A stretch of 64,000 nt of DNA from contig NW_019091432.1 of assembly GCF_001949145.1 (NCBI RefSeq), forward strand, positions 1,723,278-1,787,277. Direction: 5' to 3'. The translations under genes were made by a program, and so were the position numbers. The notes under the pieces were generated by a model. It worked only from the letters and a program-made list of their open reading frames with translations, did not search any database and was not told the DNA's origin. This DNA comes from Acanthaster planci (Eukaryota > Echinodermata > Asteroidea > Valvatida > Acanthasteridae). Shown in pieces: positions 37,501 to 52,500 of the stretch (its first letter is position 1; each line of letters starts with the position of its first letter).

Positions 37501-40500
37501 TGTAGCACAGCTCCAAGAACATGACAGCTGCACCTTGATAGGAATGAAAGTGAAGAATTCCCAAATAATATCATGTTGGTTACCTTATACCATCTGCCTA
37601 GGGCTAGGGTGTTCCACTTCAAGAAAGAAAATTCAGTGAATTCCCCTTTTTGAAAAGAAATTTAGCTTGTGATGCAGATCCTGAACTGTGTCAGCCAGAC
37701 TTAATCAAAATTAGTACAGTTAATCACAGGGTCGCGAGAATTCAGCCTTTAAGCTGATTTCAGCTTTTTTTGTGTAGATGCTGACCCTGAATTTCAGCTT
37801 TTTTTATACACCAGGTCTGTACAAAAGAATGGGAATTTTTTACATTTCAGCTGTTTGCTAGCTGTTTTCAGCTTTAATTTTCAGTGGCCACTCACACCCC
37901 TGTGATCAGTTTTCAGCATAAAAATTCAGCCTTTGGCAGATCTCTTGCCCACACATGTACCTGCACATGTATTCAGGTTAAAATTCTATGCAATGAAATT
38001 CATGGATATTTTTTGGGTAATCTCCACGAAATGATAAAATGTAAAAATGATTGCATCAGTTTTGTACCACTTTATTAATAAAACAGGATGACTGAAGCAG
38101 TGTGAGGGGGTATGTACATGTATTTTCTTATGGATTGTTTAGGAATGAAATGATACACTACGTGACCAGGGCAATTCCCCAGGGGATGTGAACTGCGGAT
38201 TTAATTTGTTCTTCCTCAAGAATGAATGTCTTGACATTATTTGCTGGATCATTGCCCAACTGAACCATTACCCAATGTTGAACCATATGATTACGCAGGC
38301 TGATGGGTGCTGACATTTGGCAATGCCAAAATAATAGGGCACCCAGAGACATTAAGGCTGCATCCAAATCTCTTGTCTAGAGCTAGGTCTAGGTCTTCGC
38401 TCCATTGGAAATGCGTGGAGATGCATAGACAATAGACCTAGCCGTAGCTCTGGAAGCGTGTTTCGGACACGGCCTAAGTTTCTAATTCCCCATATCCTTG
38501 TTAATGTTGTATGATCAATTCTCTACCTTTAAGTGTGCGGTAGTTTGCCTAACTGCACACATGTGGACTCAAAATGGCCTTGTACTGTATTTTCAACTTC
38601 ATCCAAGGGTTTGGATGGGAGCATTATTTCCTCCTGGGCTTAGGTGTCTCAGTGTACTGTTAACCTGATGACATTTAAAAGGTACAGTACATGTAATCAT
38701 CTTTTTTCCGCCATTTCTAGGCCAATGTTTTTGAACCCTTGGACAGAATTTTGTGTGCGATTTGGGACATTCATGTCATGTAGACATTCATGTTATTACA
38801 AAATAATGAATCATGAATAAATTTTGATTTTTTAAAATCATTTATTTTAATGGTCAAGAGTGAAAAAAGTTTATGGGGAATTCTGCATTGCTGTAAGTTG
38901 AGCAGTTCCATTGCAGTAATTTACACTAATGCACACACTGTTATTTATTCTGACATCAGCAAAGTGGGCATTGTGGAGGTTTTAGATGTTTCTCTAGTGA
39001 ATTTGCTGGTACATGTACAGGGTACTTACTGGTAACTGAATTAAACACCATTCTGGTGTGAGAATTACATTGTACATTTAGGCCTACAGTGTATACATTG
39101 ACATACTTTATATGATTTATATTTGCAGTACAGTTTGAAAGAAAAAGGATTGATGGATTACATTTACATGAAACTTAAGGGACCATGAAATAGAAATATT
39201 TTACTAAATTTTTTTTAAAACAGTTGATATTGCACCTCTGGATTTCAAATGTTTGTTTTGCAATTTTAACCCATATTTTGGAGCTATTTTTTGTTTTTAT
39301 GCTGATGCAGTTTGCATATTCATGAACAAAACTATGATGTCGTCCAAGGCATTGAACCTCAATGTTGTACTGATTTGTGCACAGAAAATTTCTAGATTTT
39401 TTTAAAACGCTGCTATCGTAGATTTCATTTCCTTTAGCAGCTTTTTGTTGTGTAAGTAAGTATATGGCAATAAGCAAGCAAACAACCTTTTCACCGAAGT
39501 GTTTTCAGATAGAAAATTTGGAGTTCACAATTTGAAAATGAAAACATGCAAAATAAACCATGTATTCCAGGATTTACATCAAAGCAAAAGTGCCATCACT
39601 TGTCTAGAACTGCTGGGTCAGTTTCGAATGTTTAAAAAGTTAACTTTCAGTTCACGTACACTGTGTGTAACTCCAAAAAAAAAAAAAAACACACCAAAAA
39701 CCCCCCACAAACCAAGCGGTCTTCATTCATGTACATGTACATTGGAAGAAGAGTACAGAGATCTATACACTAAAAGTGATTCTAAGAAACATTTATTTCA
39801 CGGGTCCTTGAACTTTTGAGATGCTGTCATTAAGGCCGTTTTCCAATACTCAACTTCCGCTCTGTCTCAGGCTTCAACAGTTTTTAACTAGCTGACGTTG
39901 AAGCTGTAAGTGCAGTTATTAGTCTAATAGTGCCACAAAACATCAAATAAGATGCAAGAGAGCCAGAAATTACAGTAATCCAATTTATTCCAAACGCTTC
40001 AGGCCCACATTTGGGACTGGTTTTGGGAACGAAGCTTGAGACGGAGCCCAAGTCGAGTATTGGAAAAGGGCCTAAGTTAAGGGTGACGTACATGACAGGG
40101 ATGCTCTGAAAAATGTCTATTAGAATACATGTATTTTCAGTTCCCTGACTCTTGCTGTGTCTCACTGGTTCGTTTTCCAGTACACACATGTACATTCAAG
40201 GTCAATTTCATGCTCTGAACAAATTGCGTTGGTGTTATCTTACCCCCCTCCCCAAAAGTGTAGGTGTCCACGAGAATGACATGGGTGTGTACTCACTGAA
40301 CATTTCTCTAGTCCAATGAGAATTTCAATCTGATTCAAGGTGTTTTTTTTTTCATGTGGAACTACATCCTAATTAGTTTGCCATTGTCATTTTATTTTTG
40401 TTATTATTTTATTTTGGTTAAGAGATTCATTTTTGTCAAGTGATTGAGTTTGGCTTGGGTTTCTTTTCTCTATTTTTTTTAGGAATGACATTTTTAAGCT

Positions 40501-43500
40501 TATATAGTTTTTATACCATGGCATGTACATGTATGTGCCCCTATTGTGAAGCAAGAAATTGAAATCTTCTCACTGGAATAGAACAAATTCCTTAATTTCA
40601 CTTGTTATGTTCATTTCAAATTCCATGAACTCACAAATTCTTACTATCTCAAGAAATTGTGCATGAATGGAGAGATTCCTGATCAAGCATAGAGAAATTT
40701 CCTTCCTCTGTGGTTCAAGTGTTCACCATTGTTTTGTCTACTGGTACCTTAAATATGAGATCCCTTAATCCTGATTGGGAAAAGGTCATGCCCCCTGCCC
40801 TGTTTGACACTTGAACTGCCAAACCCTGGAATCAGCTTGGTGTGCTGTTTGACGAAAAATACGGGCCCTTATAATAAGATTTATTTTGTATGAATACATG
40901 TATATATATACACGACTTTTATTGGCAGATAATGAGAGTGTAAGAAATTGTCTAACTACTGGCAAATGGTAGTCTGTAGGTGTTTTGCTGTAAGGTGTAA
41001 GCCAGGTGTAAGAAATAACATCACTTTTAGGAATAGGCTTGGTCAAATATAGATCCAGTGGGGTACAATTTACACAGACATGGTATTTGCCTGGTATTTT
41101 TTAGGTGGGGAAGAGAGGAGCAGTTGTTAATGTGAGGGGATCCCACAAAATGAGTCTTAAGGCCCTTTTCACTTGTTCTGGTTTAGACTGCATTTAGAAG
41201 GAGCACACTCAGCCTCTTTTTTTTCAATGTACATGTATCACAGGTACATGTAACTCAGTTTTGCATCCCTGCTTAGGTCCTGTTTATTTCCTCAGTGCAA
41301 GACTCTTTCGAAGTCCTATTACTCAAAAGTGGTGCTGGTGAAGTGACTTATTTTCATAAGCTTGCATCCCATTTCACCATGGGTCTTTGGTGCAAATCTG
41401 AAACCTTGTTTTGGGCCAGCTGCTATTTTCGGTGCTGTGTATCTCATCTGACTGATGTCTTCTCTCCTCTCCCATCTCTTTCCCTGGACACAGATCAACA
41501 CGGTGCCTCAGGGTGTCATCAACATGTATCAGTGTTCCACGATCTTCAATGCTGACACGCAAACAGGCCAGAAGTTCTCCCTGGGCATCCAAACAACCAC
41601 TGCCACCACTTTCATCCGCGCTGAGACACGTGAAGAGAAAGACAGGTGGGTCATCCCTCCACCAAAAGAAAAAAAAAAAAAGAAGGAAGAAGGCAAATGA
41701 CCATGAAGCAAATGAAATAACAAATTCAAAATTCAGTTGAGGCATTAGCCAGCTGTTCTGACCGGAACAAGGCAATGACTCAAGAGGAACGTTCTGTTCA
41801 TTGCAGTTGAATTTGCCATGTTGATTTGTTAGCGTTAAGTCATCAGATTACCATAACAACATATATACTGCGGAGATAATGCTCATCCCGTTGGATGTGT
41901 TTGCTCTAATCAGAAACCGAGAGATTCATGTGATGTGTTTGCCCCCCCCAAAAAGACAAAAATAAAAAAGCACACCCTCCCAATGAGAATGCTGCTCAGT
42001 TTACAAAGTGTGGTACATGTATATCAAACGCAACTATGGGGACTTCCTGCATGCATGTTTTTGGGAAGTTGTGGTGCCAGTTGACGAGTTTCTTTAGAGG
42101 AATGGTAGTCAAAACATCTTTCTGTCATTGAGATCACTCACACCACGCACTGGCCAGCATTTGAACCTTTCATTCGTGGGCACGTGCATGCACCACAAGG
42201 TTATTTGTGGTGGGCAAAATGAAAGTGAATTCAGTTACCTGTATACGCCATGATTGCAAATTGGTTTGCCTTGCTGGTAGTAGAGAGCTTGTCAACAAAC
42301 AAATCCCACGCATTCTTGCTGAGGAAAGGGGTTGGAATTTCATCTCTTTCAGAAAATGAGTATATGGCTTCCGAAAGCTGCCCTTGTCATAGGCAGCAAT
42401 CATAAACAACTTCAGTCAACTGAAATCCAATATGAAACTCTCGCCTTATTACACTCAGTCCTAGCCTGGCCTGTCCAAGTTTGGGGATTCCTCTTTTCAT
42501 GTTACACATGTGGCGTGTGTCGTGCTGGCTTGACAAAGCTAGGTGCAGTACCATGGTTTGTCATACCAGCTGTAAATCTTGGAGCACTTGAGAGATGGGA
42601 TGTGTCTGTTGCTTATTGGGAAGGCAGGACCAGTAGTTTAATATTGATGGGGGCTGGCCTGTCCCATTGATTTGTGCATTGTGTGGACAGAGCAAGCTGA
42701 CACTGACAGCCAGGGGCAGGGGATAGAGTCACATGGGGGTTGATGTCAGGGTTGAGTTGGGGTCAGGGAGGGGTCAGTACTGATGGCAAGGGACGGAGGG
42801 GAGAGGGCCTAGGNNNNNNNNNNNNNNNNNNNNNNNNNNNNNNNNNNNNNNNNNNNNNNNNNNNNNNNNNNNNNNNNNNNNNNNNNNNNNNNNNNNNNNN
42901 NNNNNNNNNNNNNNNNNNNNNNNNNNNNNNNNNNNNNNNNNNNNNNNNNNNNNNNNNNNNNNNNNNNNNNNNNNNNNNNNNNNNNNNNNNNNNNNNNNNN
43001 NNNNNNNNNNNNNNNNNNNNNNNNNNNNNNNNNNNNNNNNNNNNNNNNNNNNNNNNNNNNNNNNNNNNNNNNNNNNNNNNNNNNNNNNNNNNNNNNNNNN
43101 NNNNNNNNNNNNNNNNNNNNNNNNNNNNNNNNNNNNNNNNNNNNNNNNNNNNNNNNNNNNNNNNNNNNNNNNNNNNNNNNNNNNNNNNNNNNNNNNNNNN
43201 NNNNNNNNNNNNNNNNNNNNNNNNNNNNNNNNNNNNNNNNNNNNNNNNNNNNNNNNNNNNNNNNNNNNNNNNNNNNNNNNNNNNNNNNNNNTCCAGTTTG
43301 ACAGCTTACATCATCAAATGCATGTGGATGCTCAGTCTCAAAAGTTAAACAGTAACCTTTGAGCAAATGAATCAACCAGGAACTGAAAGCCCTCAGTTGT
43401 AAATAATGGCTAACTGCGTACATGCAAAATTGGGAGCTGTATAAAAGCTGTGTCTGAGTTTTAAAACTTGCAGGAGCAGGAACTAATATTGCTTGGGATG

Positions 43501-46500
43501 TGCATTGGATGAATTATCTGGAAAATATATGTACATGTACCAGGTAGGACATGTACATACTTTGAGATAATTCTCCTCATCGGAGGTTAGATATAAATGA
43601 AGGCTCTTGGAGTGTACATTTGTTAGCAAATCTGCATTTTGCACACTGGCATATCTTATATAGGGATTACTGTGTACGGACATGTAGCTTGCGCGATGCA
43701 TGTAAGTGTAGAAGCAAGTTCCCTCAAGTGTTTTTACAGTGAGGAGGTGTTCACTGTGGCTCACGTATAGTGTACGCCGCACTGCTTGAGAAACGTTCAG
43801 AATGGTGATGAAGTGCCCGTCACAGGCATCACTGTTAAGATTTGTTTTGATTGTCTAGCCCTACCGTACCATACACCCTTGTACATACATGGTATGTACA
43901 TGCACATGTACACTAGTTTTTGTATTTTATTGACTGGCATAGCCAGTCGATGAAAACTCCAACTGTATGTAGTGTTTGCTTGGTTAATAAGAAAAATGAT
44001 CCCTGTTTGCTCATTCACTGCATGTAAAAACAGGAGTGGGGACGTCAATCAAAGAAAGGAAGAAAGAAAAAGCCGAAAAGGAGAAAAAATAGAAAACCAA
44101 ACCCCAAATGCCAGAAATGCACAGTTCAGGGTTGGAATAAAATAGCAGTTGTACATTTACATACAGGTACACCAGATGGCATTTGCTTTGCTTTCCATAG
44201 AGAAACAGTGAGTCATTAAAAAGAACTGCTTTACCTTGACCTAAAAGAAGCCAAAGACTTCAAGTGGCTAAGAAACATTGAACTTTAAGGGAGGAGGCGA
44301 GCAGTTACAGGACAATCCCAAGGGGATCAAACGGTGTGGTGATTGGCAGCAGCTGAGACAGTCTAATCGTGACTTTGCTTGAAATGTTGGCCAAAAAAAA
44401 GCAGTGTCAATTCAGTCTTCAGCAGCTGCTTTAAATGTCAGCTTTTGTAGCCAGTAATCCTGTTGTGTACATTTGTACAATGGCCGCCGTGGTGCCTCTG
44501 CTATTACTGGAGACACTGTGAGTGTGTACTGATTTCGTGCCCGGATAAGATCTATGAAAGTGAAGAACAACATTGACTTTCGTGATGAGAAATTCCTGGG
44601 AAACTCATTGATGAAGGGCCTGTTTGTTTCATGCCGATCTGGTTAGCAATTAGTAATCCCAAAGCCGGTACATTCTATCCATTAGGTGGGTTTGGTGTCA
44701 GTGAACCAGCGTCGGATCACTGATCCCAATCCCGATCCTGATCCTTTTGAAACAAACAGGCGCAGAGACTCTTTAACCAGGTTCCCACAATTGCCTGGTA
44801 CATGATTAATGAGTCAGGAACACGGAGGCTGGCAAAAGGAATCCTCCAAAAAAAATGGGAAAATGATAACCATACATTTTCCTAGAGATATAAAAAAATT
44901 GTCTTGGCTGATACCTACCAGGTCCAGCCTCTTCCATTAACTTCCCCTGCCCTGCAATCCTGCTTTACATCCAGGAATCTAACTAAGTGAGTGATCCATC
45001 AAATTGCTCTCAGATGGATGCATTGACTCCAGCCTAACCCAACTCAGATCATCAGCTTAACAATCTCCTTGCCTACATTGGAGACAGCTCGTCTGGGAAC
45101 AGTTATCTGTGGTGAATGCAACATATTCCATAAGGGACGAAATCCCCAAACAGAGCTTTTTAACGAGATGGAAACTCTCAAGCTGTAGATCTACATTGCT
45201 TGGGTCATGAATCACATTCACTCTTTGATATCGCTTACAGTGATATTAGTGTGTTGACAGTCGCTGGTTCTTTTGGGGAAATAAGTATGTCTCATCCTGT
45301 ACAAATGATGTGGGAGAACTTGGGGTGGGAGTCGTCACCCTTTATATGATACGTGTACGTTCGCAAGCTTTTGGTCTCATGCATTATATAGGGCATTTAA
45401 TTACTTTTATCCCATTTTTTTTCCTGAAATGATTTGTTTGTGAGAACATTGTTTTTGTCTTAAAATACGCTGAGAGAGAAATAAGCATTTTTAAAGAAGT
45501 AACTTTGTGTGGTAAACTCACAGTGAAAAACTTAACTCTATGGCCTTGCAGTTTACTGAACAAATCCTTGAAAGTGTACCTCTGTGAGCATTTCTCCGGG
45601 GACACCTTAAAACAAAAAGAAAGACTCGTCTGTGCGTATTCATTATTGATGCATACATTATTTTTACCAACAAAAACTCAAGTGAGGATGTCTCTCAAGT
45701 CTTTTGTTATTTTCTCTTGTTTTGGGGGGTTTGAGTTCACACATCGTCATCGGTTTATGCATCACAGGGCAAGTGTGAACATGATGCTGGCTGATGCTTC
45801 AGTTTATTGAGCAAAGATGAAATGGCAAACGTGCAGTGCATGTTCAGCTAGCTTCACCTCATTAAAAAAAAATTTTTTTTCCCCGAAAGGTTTAATGAGG
45901 AGACAGATGGAATCTTCCATCGCATTGGTCAAAGCCAAGTGGAGTGAAGCATTTTGTCTGCCACATCATGGAATTATTACTTCCGGTTGCATGAGAGTGA
46001 AGCACTCTTTTATTTGTTCCATATAGTGCCCGAATAAATCCTCAGTAAATCCCTGCCTCATCAGAGCGTCATCAATGAGTTCAACATTATCTTGTGACCC
46101 TACACGTACACGTACACATGTACATGTACATCTACATGTATGGTACTTGTGGAAAAGAACATGTGTCTCAGTGGCATGGCCATGCCTTGCATTCATACAT
46201 GTACCAGTACATGTAGGCACTGTTACACGTCTATGACACACGAATGACCCACCAATCAGATGATGGAGATCTATTCAGACATTTTAATGTGGGAAGTACA
46301 AGTACTGTTGGGGCGGCTGACGTGTATAACTGAAGATCATTCCACACGAACACTTATAAATGTATGTACATGTATGTACTGTAATTTGAAGGACAATGAG
46401 ACTTCTTGTGAAACTGGAAAATAGAATGTTATAAACACCTGGTTCTACCGGTACTTGTAACACAATGTCCTGGGCAGATTTTTACTGATGCTTATCTGTG

Positions 46501-49500
46501 GATAGTTCTTGGGAGAAAAGGAAATGTAAGGCATCAATTCCAAGTGTCTGACAAATCTAGCACGATAAAGATCATCCATTGACCAGAAAATGATCAATAT
46601 GGCAAGAGGGATGGCTTGGTCAAGGTTTTGACAAAGTGTTTGTGCCACTGTGCATCAATCAAAGGTGGAGCTAAAACCACTTTTTTGGGGGGGGAACCAG
46701 ATTTTTTTTGGGGGGGGCAAAAGGTTTTGTGAAGTTTATTATGTACATCTATTATTGGCATTTAGTAAGGGGAATGCAGTGTGCCTTTTCTTTTATTGTT
46801 AGAAAAGTGATCTCTCGGGAGGACCATGGCTCCTTTTGCCTCCCCCCATCTGCCAATGCTGTAGTATAACTGAGATTTCTGGATAGTGTTCATGTAATAT
46901 AACAAACAGTTCTATAGTGAAACTGATAACTGCCAAGGGAAAGCATACTCCATGGAGGTATAGAATGAGTGATTTTTGGACTGGAATAGAGATAATGTAC
47001 ATCTACAGTGTACATGTAACCAGTACATTGGCGCAGTGTAGGTTCACCAGATTGATTATACAATAAGATGATTTTTCATAATCAGGGTGGGGACCCCATG
47101 GGTTCTAAATTACATGTATTAGTAGGCAAGTGAGATTTGCTGGCAGGTTTTTTGTAAAGCCTTGTTTATCACACAGTCTGCCTCCACAATTGGTCACAGT
47201 GTTTGAGTACGAAATCATTAACTTTGGAAAAGAAAAAACCCAACAGAAGTGCATGTCAGGAGACTTATCCAAGCGTTGCTTCTGTAAATTACCATGATGA
47301 GTGCTTTCCAGCATGTGTACATTGGCACAGGACATTGAGTGCTCCACAACATTAAGAAGTTTAATGGGTAACCAAATTGCCTTTTTTTGGTAACAGTTTG
47401 GCTTTTTGGAATAGGACTAAAAGTAGGCAAAAAAGTCATCAACATTGTTCATAAGGTAATTTTGGCCTTCGTTGGCCCATCAGTGACAGTCCATATCCTT
47501 GACTTAGTGACTAAATTGGCATTTAAATGCTCCTCCTCTTGATGCAGGGCTGTATTTAGCAGTCAAACGGTTCGCTATGTGAGTTGCAGCTTGCTACGGG
47601 CGTGTGGCGTAATACTTGTTAACGTGAGAGCACTTTGTTGACAGTACGTGTAATGGCTTGATGGGTAGCGCCAGCCACTTACTGTTTCAAAATGAAGACC
47701 CACCTCTAAACTGCATGTGATCGATTTCCAACAGATAATACCCACAAAAGCACAGCGTGCAAATTTGAACAGTAGTGTTGCTGTTTTATTCCTAACATAT
47801 GGTGGTTTTTTTTTGGTCATCCAAATCGTAATCTAGAGGTTTGTGGTTGCAGAGATCTTCTCACTCTCATGCACAGACAAGTTAGTTTATTTATTTACAG
47901 TTAACAAATTTGAGAAAAGCAGATACTAACAAAACAACTACACCCACTGTCCTCAATACACGCTATAAAAAGGTTTGTTTATTTATTCATTTGTAGATGT
48001 CTGTCTGCTTCCCATTTGACAGCACGACCCCGAGATTGTCCACGGGTTGTTTGCTTTTGGAAAGGCTTCTAAGTTAATGTGTTAGTAATGCAAGGCTAAC
48101 TGTGTGTATCCCAGTCAACCACTCCACTTTGATATGAATGTAAATATTGATAACCTCACCCGGTGTGGGTTTGGTGTGCTGACCTGTCTTTACATGGGGA
48201 ATTTCAATAGCCTTTGTTGTCTGTCATCTTTTGTTGATGTCACGCTAGCAGTCGGGTATAAAGGCAGTACACAATTTCACCCTTGGAAAAAGAAAATTTG
48301 TGTGTTCTCAAGTTCACCCGGATCCCCCAAGAATTTGGGCAGTGGAGGAAAAGTTCTGTTTGCCTCTTTCACGAATTGACTTGGAATCGAAAGCAAGACA
48401 TTCCCGATTGAAAATATTTCTTTTAGATGTGCGCGTCGGAATAAAGGAGGCACACGCACATGTGTGTGTCTTTGCAGAGGAAATTATCTTGAAAAGTTGA
48501 AAGAAAATAGTCTGGAACACTGTGTATCCAACGTTGAGGGTCCGTGTACATGTATAACTCATACATGTACAGTGTGCATGTACGATTACTTGTTACCAGG
48601 TTGTGGCAACTTCAATTTGTACACGTGTTGAAATATAGTTTTTTGAAGACCAAAAATGACACAAAGATAAAGTTTTGCCCCCACATCACAACTCACGAAC
48701 TGTTCCCCCCTAACATGGGGGAAGGCTTACCCGCATCACGTCCACATGCGATTGTGTGTGTTCAGTTATTTGTGTCCCAGGCTGTGTGTTGCCAACTAGT
48801 GTCAAAGTGTTTTTGGGTCGGTGCCTCTAGGACTATCAGGGATGCCTGAAAATTGACAGATTGCCTCTTGAATCACAGCTGATTCCTTTGGTCCGCTGTA
48901 CCCTGCGGGCCCTCTGGAGGTGCTTGTCCGCTTCTTAAAAGAATAAACTGCCTGCTTCTTCAAGAGGAAGGACTGTCACCAACTGGTGTGCCACTTTTCC
49001 TTCCTTTCCTTAAAAGCCATTCAGATGTCATTAGGATTAAACTGGTTGGATTAAATTAACATTTTTGAAATAGATGTGTTGATTCTGATCAATTTCATAG
49101 ATGTGCATTGAATATAACGTCACATACATGTACATGCCCATAATGCATAGCCATTTAACTCATGTCAAATGAATTCAGGGCCACAAAAAGGTTTGGGGTC
49201 ATTGAAGTTCCTCTACTTCAATGTTCAAATTGGCATATACATGTATGTAATTGTAATTACATTGTGCTTGTTATGCTAAGAGCCATGGATCAGATGAAGC
49301 TCATTTTGTTTTCATGATGCCTTAAATTAATAGGAACCACCCAAACACAAACAACCTTAACTACACAACAACAGAAGTTGCCCTTTGTTTGACACCATAG
49401 GATTCTGTAGGTTTGGGGACAATGTTCCATTGCCTTGTGATTGATATCAAGGATGTTATTGCATGGATATTGTTGCAGTAAAAGGGGAGGGGGGGTGTAG

Positions 49501-52500
49501 GCCAACCCTTCCCTTTCTAAACATCCCAAAGGATATTGGTTAGTCATTGGTGAAACCGAAGGCAAAGCCAGGATTTCCACTTGTATTCTCCAACCTCGCA
49601 ACATGGTGCCCATGTTGGAACTTGGACTCATTTAAGTCTAGTTTCTGGATCCCAGTATATATTATTTTTCCACCTGTGCTGCTTCAATTCCATGACTTCC
49701 AGCCGACATCAACAACATGCAACCCTTAGTGTTTGCATTTCCATGGATGGACCTCAAGAGGTTGGCTGGTTGGTCAAGGCTGGACTCATTAATGGTGTAA
49801 CTGCGGATATATGTACAAGGCGGAGGTGCATGTACTATAAACACACATACCATTACCACATGGAAAGATCTCAAGCGTGGAACATCAAGGATCTGAGAGT
49901 CAGCGCACATGGTTAAAACAGATGTGATGTTCAGTGTTACGGTACATGTTCATGCACAGTACCTGTGCATGGGTTTATAGAAGTATGAATCTCAACATGT
50001 AAGCGTGCAGGGTTTTTTTTTTTGGAAATGCAGTAATGGATAGGGAAATGAATTTACATGAGCTTTAAATTATGCAGTTGGTGTTTGTTGGTCAGTCTGT
50101 TGTCGCCCGCTGACGAGCAAAATAATAGTGTACTGCATGAGTGTAGGATACATAACGGGTGCATGTACACTACATGAACATGTACATTTATGTAATTCCA
50201 TGTATCATCTGGAGTATCCTCAGCAAGGCTTAGGTACATGGACGGTACATTGTACTCGTAGGCCTACTTGTGTGTGTGTGGGGAGGGTTTGGTCAGATAG
50301 TTCTGCTTCAGCCTGTCAATTCAGCACTACCACTTCAAATCAGGGCACAGTCCAAAGAAACTGCCCTGTATTTGAGTCCTATTAGGAAACCTTGCCACTT
50401 AGATATGGAGTTCACCTGCTTTGCGACAAATTTGGTGGCTGTCCTGCAGTATAATTAGAAACCCATGAATGCCATTAAATGACTTAATTGGAAATATTCA
50501 CCAAGGGAAACTTCATGTATGCAAGCTGGTCTAAATGTTATGCATGTGTTGGAAAACTCCCCTTGGGAGATGTATACAGAAGATAGTTTTGTAGGCTGAT
50601 GCTTTGGCGAAATATCGATTGTAGTTGATTCCGGTATTGAGTTTCTTCTGCCATTCACATAATCTTCAGAGCCTTGATCGAGAACCCAAGAAGCTAAATT
50701 TGGTTGGGATTTGAAAGCTGAAGCCCCATCGAAAGCCATTTTCGTGTATACAAGCCGAAATGAGTACCGAAACTCAACTTCACACTTCCTGCTCTCCTAT
50801 CATGCGCGCTGTACATGCAGGCCTACAGGCACATGTACATGTGCAGTAGCTGCGCAGTGAATGCAGTGTGTTCATCGGTAGGTGTAAAAGTCCTGACTCC
50901 TCTCATTTTCAGAGGGGTTTGCACGCACCCTAGGACTTAGGGTTAAGCCTAGCCTCGGAAGTGGAATGGGTGTGACTCAAACCATGGTCCAAAGTACACG
51001 AATCATGTAAATCTCACTATCCCTTCCATCACTCCTCAAGCAGTGGACCTATCGCAGTAACATTGCATCAGTGCAGTTTATTAAATAACGTACAGTATCG
51101 TCCACTGGACATGATTTACACAAAATGGACATCCCAGACAAACAAAACTCATTGCACAAAAGTCCCTAGGGTTGTCTAAGGGGCATGATAACTTGCAAAT
51201 GTCACTGTCAGTTCCCTTGTCTCTTGGAATACGACTCTTTCTCACAACCTGTCATTGGCGTATTCTTTGCCAATTTATCTGTTTTGGCCCTGTTTGGCCC
51301 TTTTCCCTTTCTCCTTTATAGTTGGTTGGAGACCCTCTCAGAGTACCCCGAAATCAACAAGGAGAATGAGCGACTCAAGCAACGGCAGCAGAAACTTGCT
51401 GCGCAGCATGCGGCAAGAGAGGTTAGTAGTTGTGACTAAATTCCACAAAATGACCCTCAAAACCATTGCATTCAATAACTTTGTTATTCTTCTCTGATGC
51501 ATCACTGAGTGTAGCATCCTGATAAAGTGGATATTATGTGGGTGACAGATGGTGGGTTCCTATTGGTTTGTGCCACAAATAGAATATAGAATAAAACAAG
51601 ACTTGATTGGCTGCACATGCATATATGCAATCTTGCCTGGAGCGTCACATGCTGAAGGAAAGATGCAGACAGTTTGCTCCAACCATGACGAACTCAAGTC
51701 GCATCCAAATTGGAAAGTGGCACTAACACTCCAGCGTGTGTTTGGTACACATTGTATATGCTCATTTCAGTAGCTTTGCACATACAGTAAACTCTCAATA
51801 ACTCAAAGTTGGTTAACTCGAAACTCCGCTTACCTTGAAGGCATTCTTCATTCCTGCCAAAAGAACAGGCTTATGTACAAAAACACCTCCGTAACTCGAA
51901 ATGCCCACACCACTACGTCCGCTTAAGTTTAAGCCTAGGGGACATGTGGCCTAGCGGTTATGGTTTGTAGCTTCTGATCATAGGGTCAGGGGTTCGAATC
52001 CAGCTGGTGGCAGCATGTTGTGATCATGGGTAAGTCAATTTACCCCTATGTGCCTCTCACCACCCAGGAGTAAACGGGTACCTGTGAGGGCAGATTTGGT
52101 TATGTTAGCCGTGTGCCCCTGATAGGGCAGCATCAGCTAGTATGCTCCTGAGGGAGCTGAGATGGTTTCAGGAATGTTCAGTTGTTATGAGCCCAACGTG
52201 CAGGGAATAATGATGGGCCTTGAGCACCTAGCAGGGTGGATACGTGTGCAATATAAATCTTAATTATCATTATTATAGTTATTATATTTTCCAAAATAGG
52301 TCACTTGGGAGACATTTTATGGTAAATTTTTTGTCATTAGGGAGACATTTCAATGCACAGGGCTGTGCACTTCACGCCGCGGTGTTACACTTTTTTTGTG
52401 ACAATTCTTCCATTTGACACACTGTGTGTCAAACGGAAGAATTGTTACAAAAAAGTACACAGTTTTGATGGTTTATGTTTAGGGCTGTGCCGAATATCCA

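Larger units (their letters stand above)
37441..41493 (+). other. MPRIP intron 3
   Basis: The 4.1-kb intron holds three small inverted-end elements (37727-37902, 38356-38474, 39834-40072) and several TACATG motifs. No further exon was seen. Confidence 0.6.

Noticed and set aside
42740-43423. Open frames of about 200 codons on both strands
   Set aside because: They consist almost entirely of the run of N.
44481-44522. Short ATGGCCGCC frame with a good start context
   Set aside because: It stops after 13 codons, has no splice donor in frame, and lies within intron 4.
51947-52001. A tRNA gene
   Set aside because: The A and B boxes are present, but the body and ATT-rich tail show it is a SINE, and I see no complete cloverleaf.
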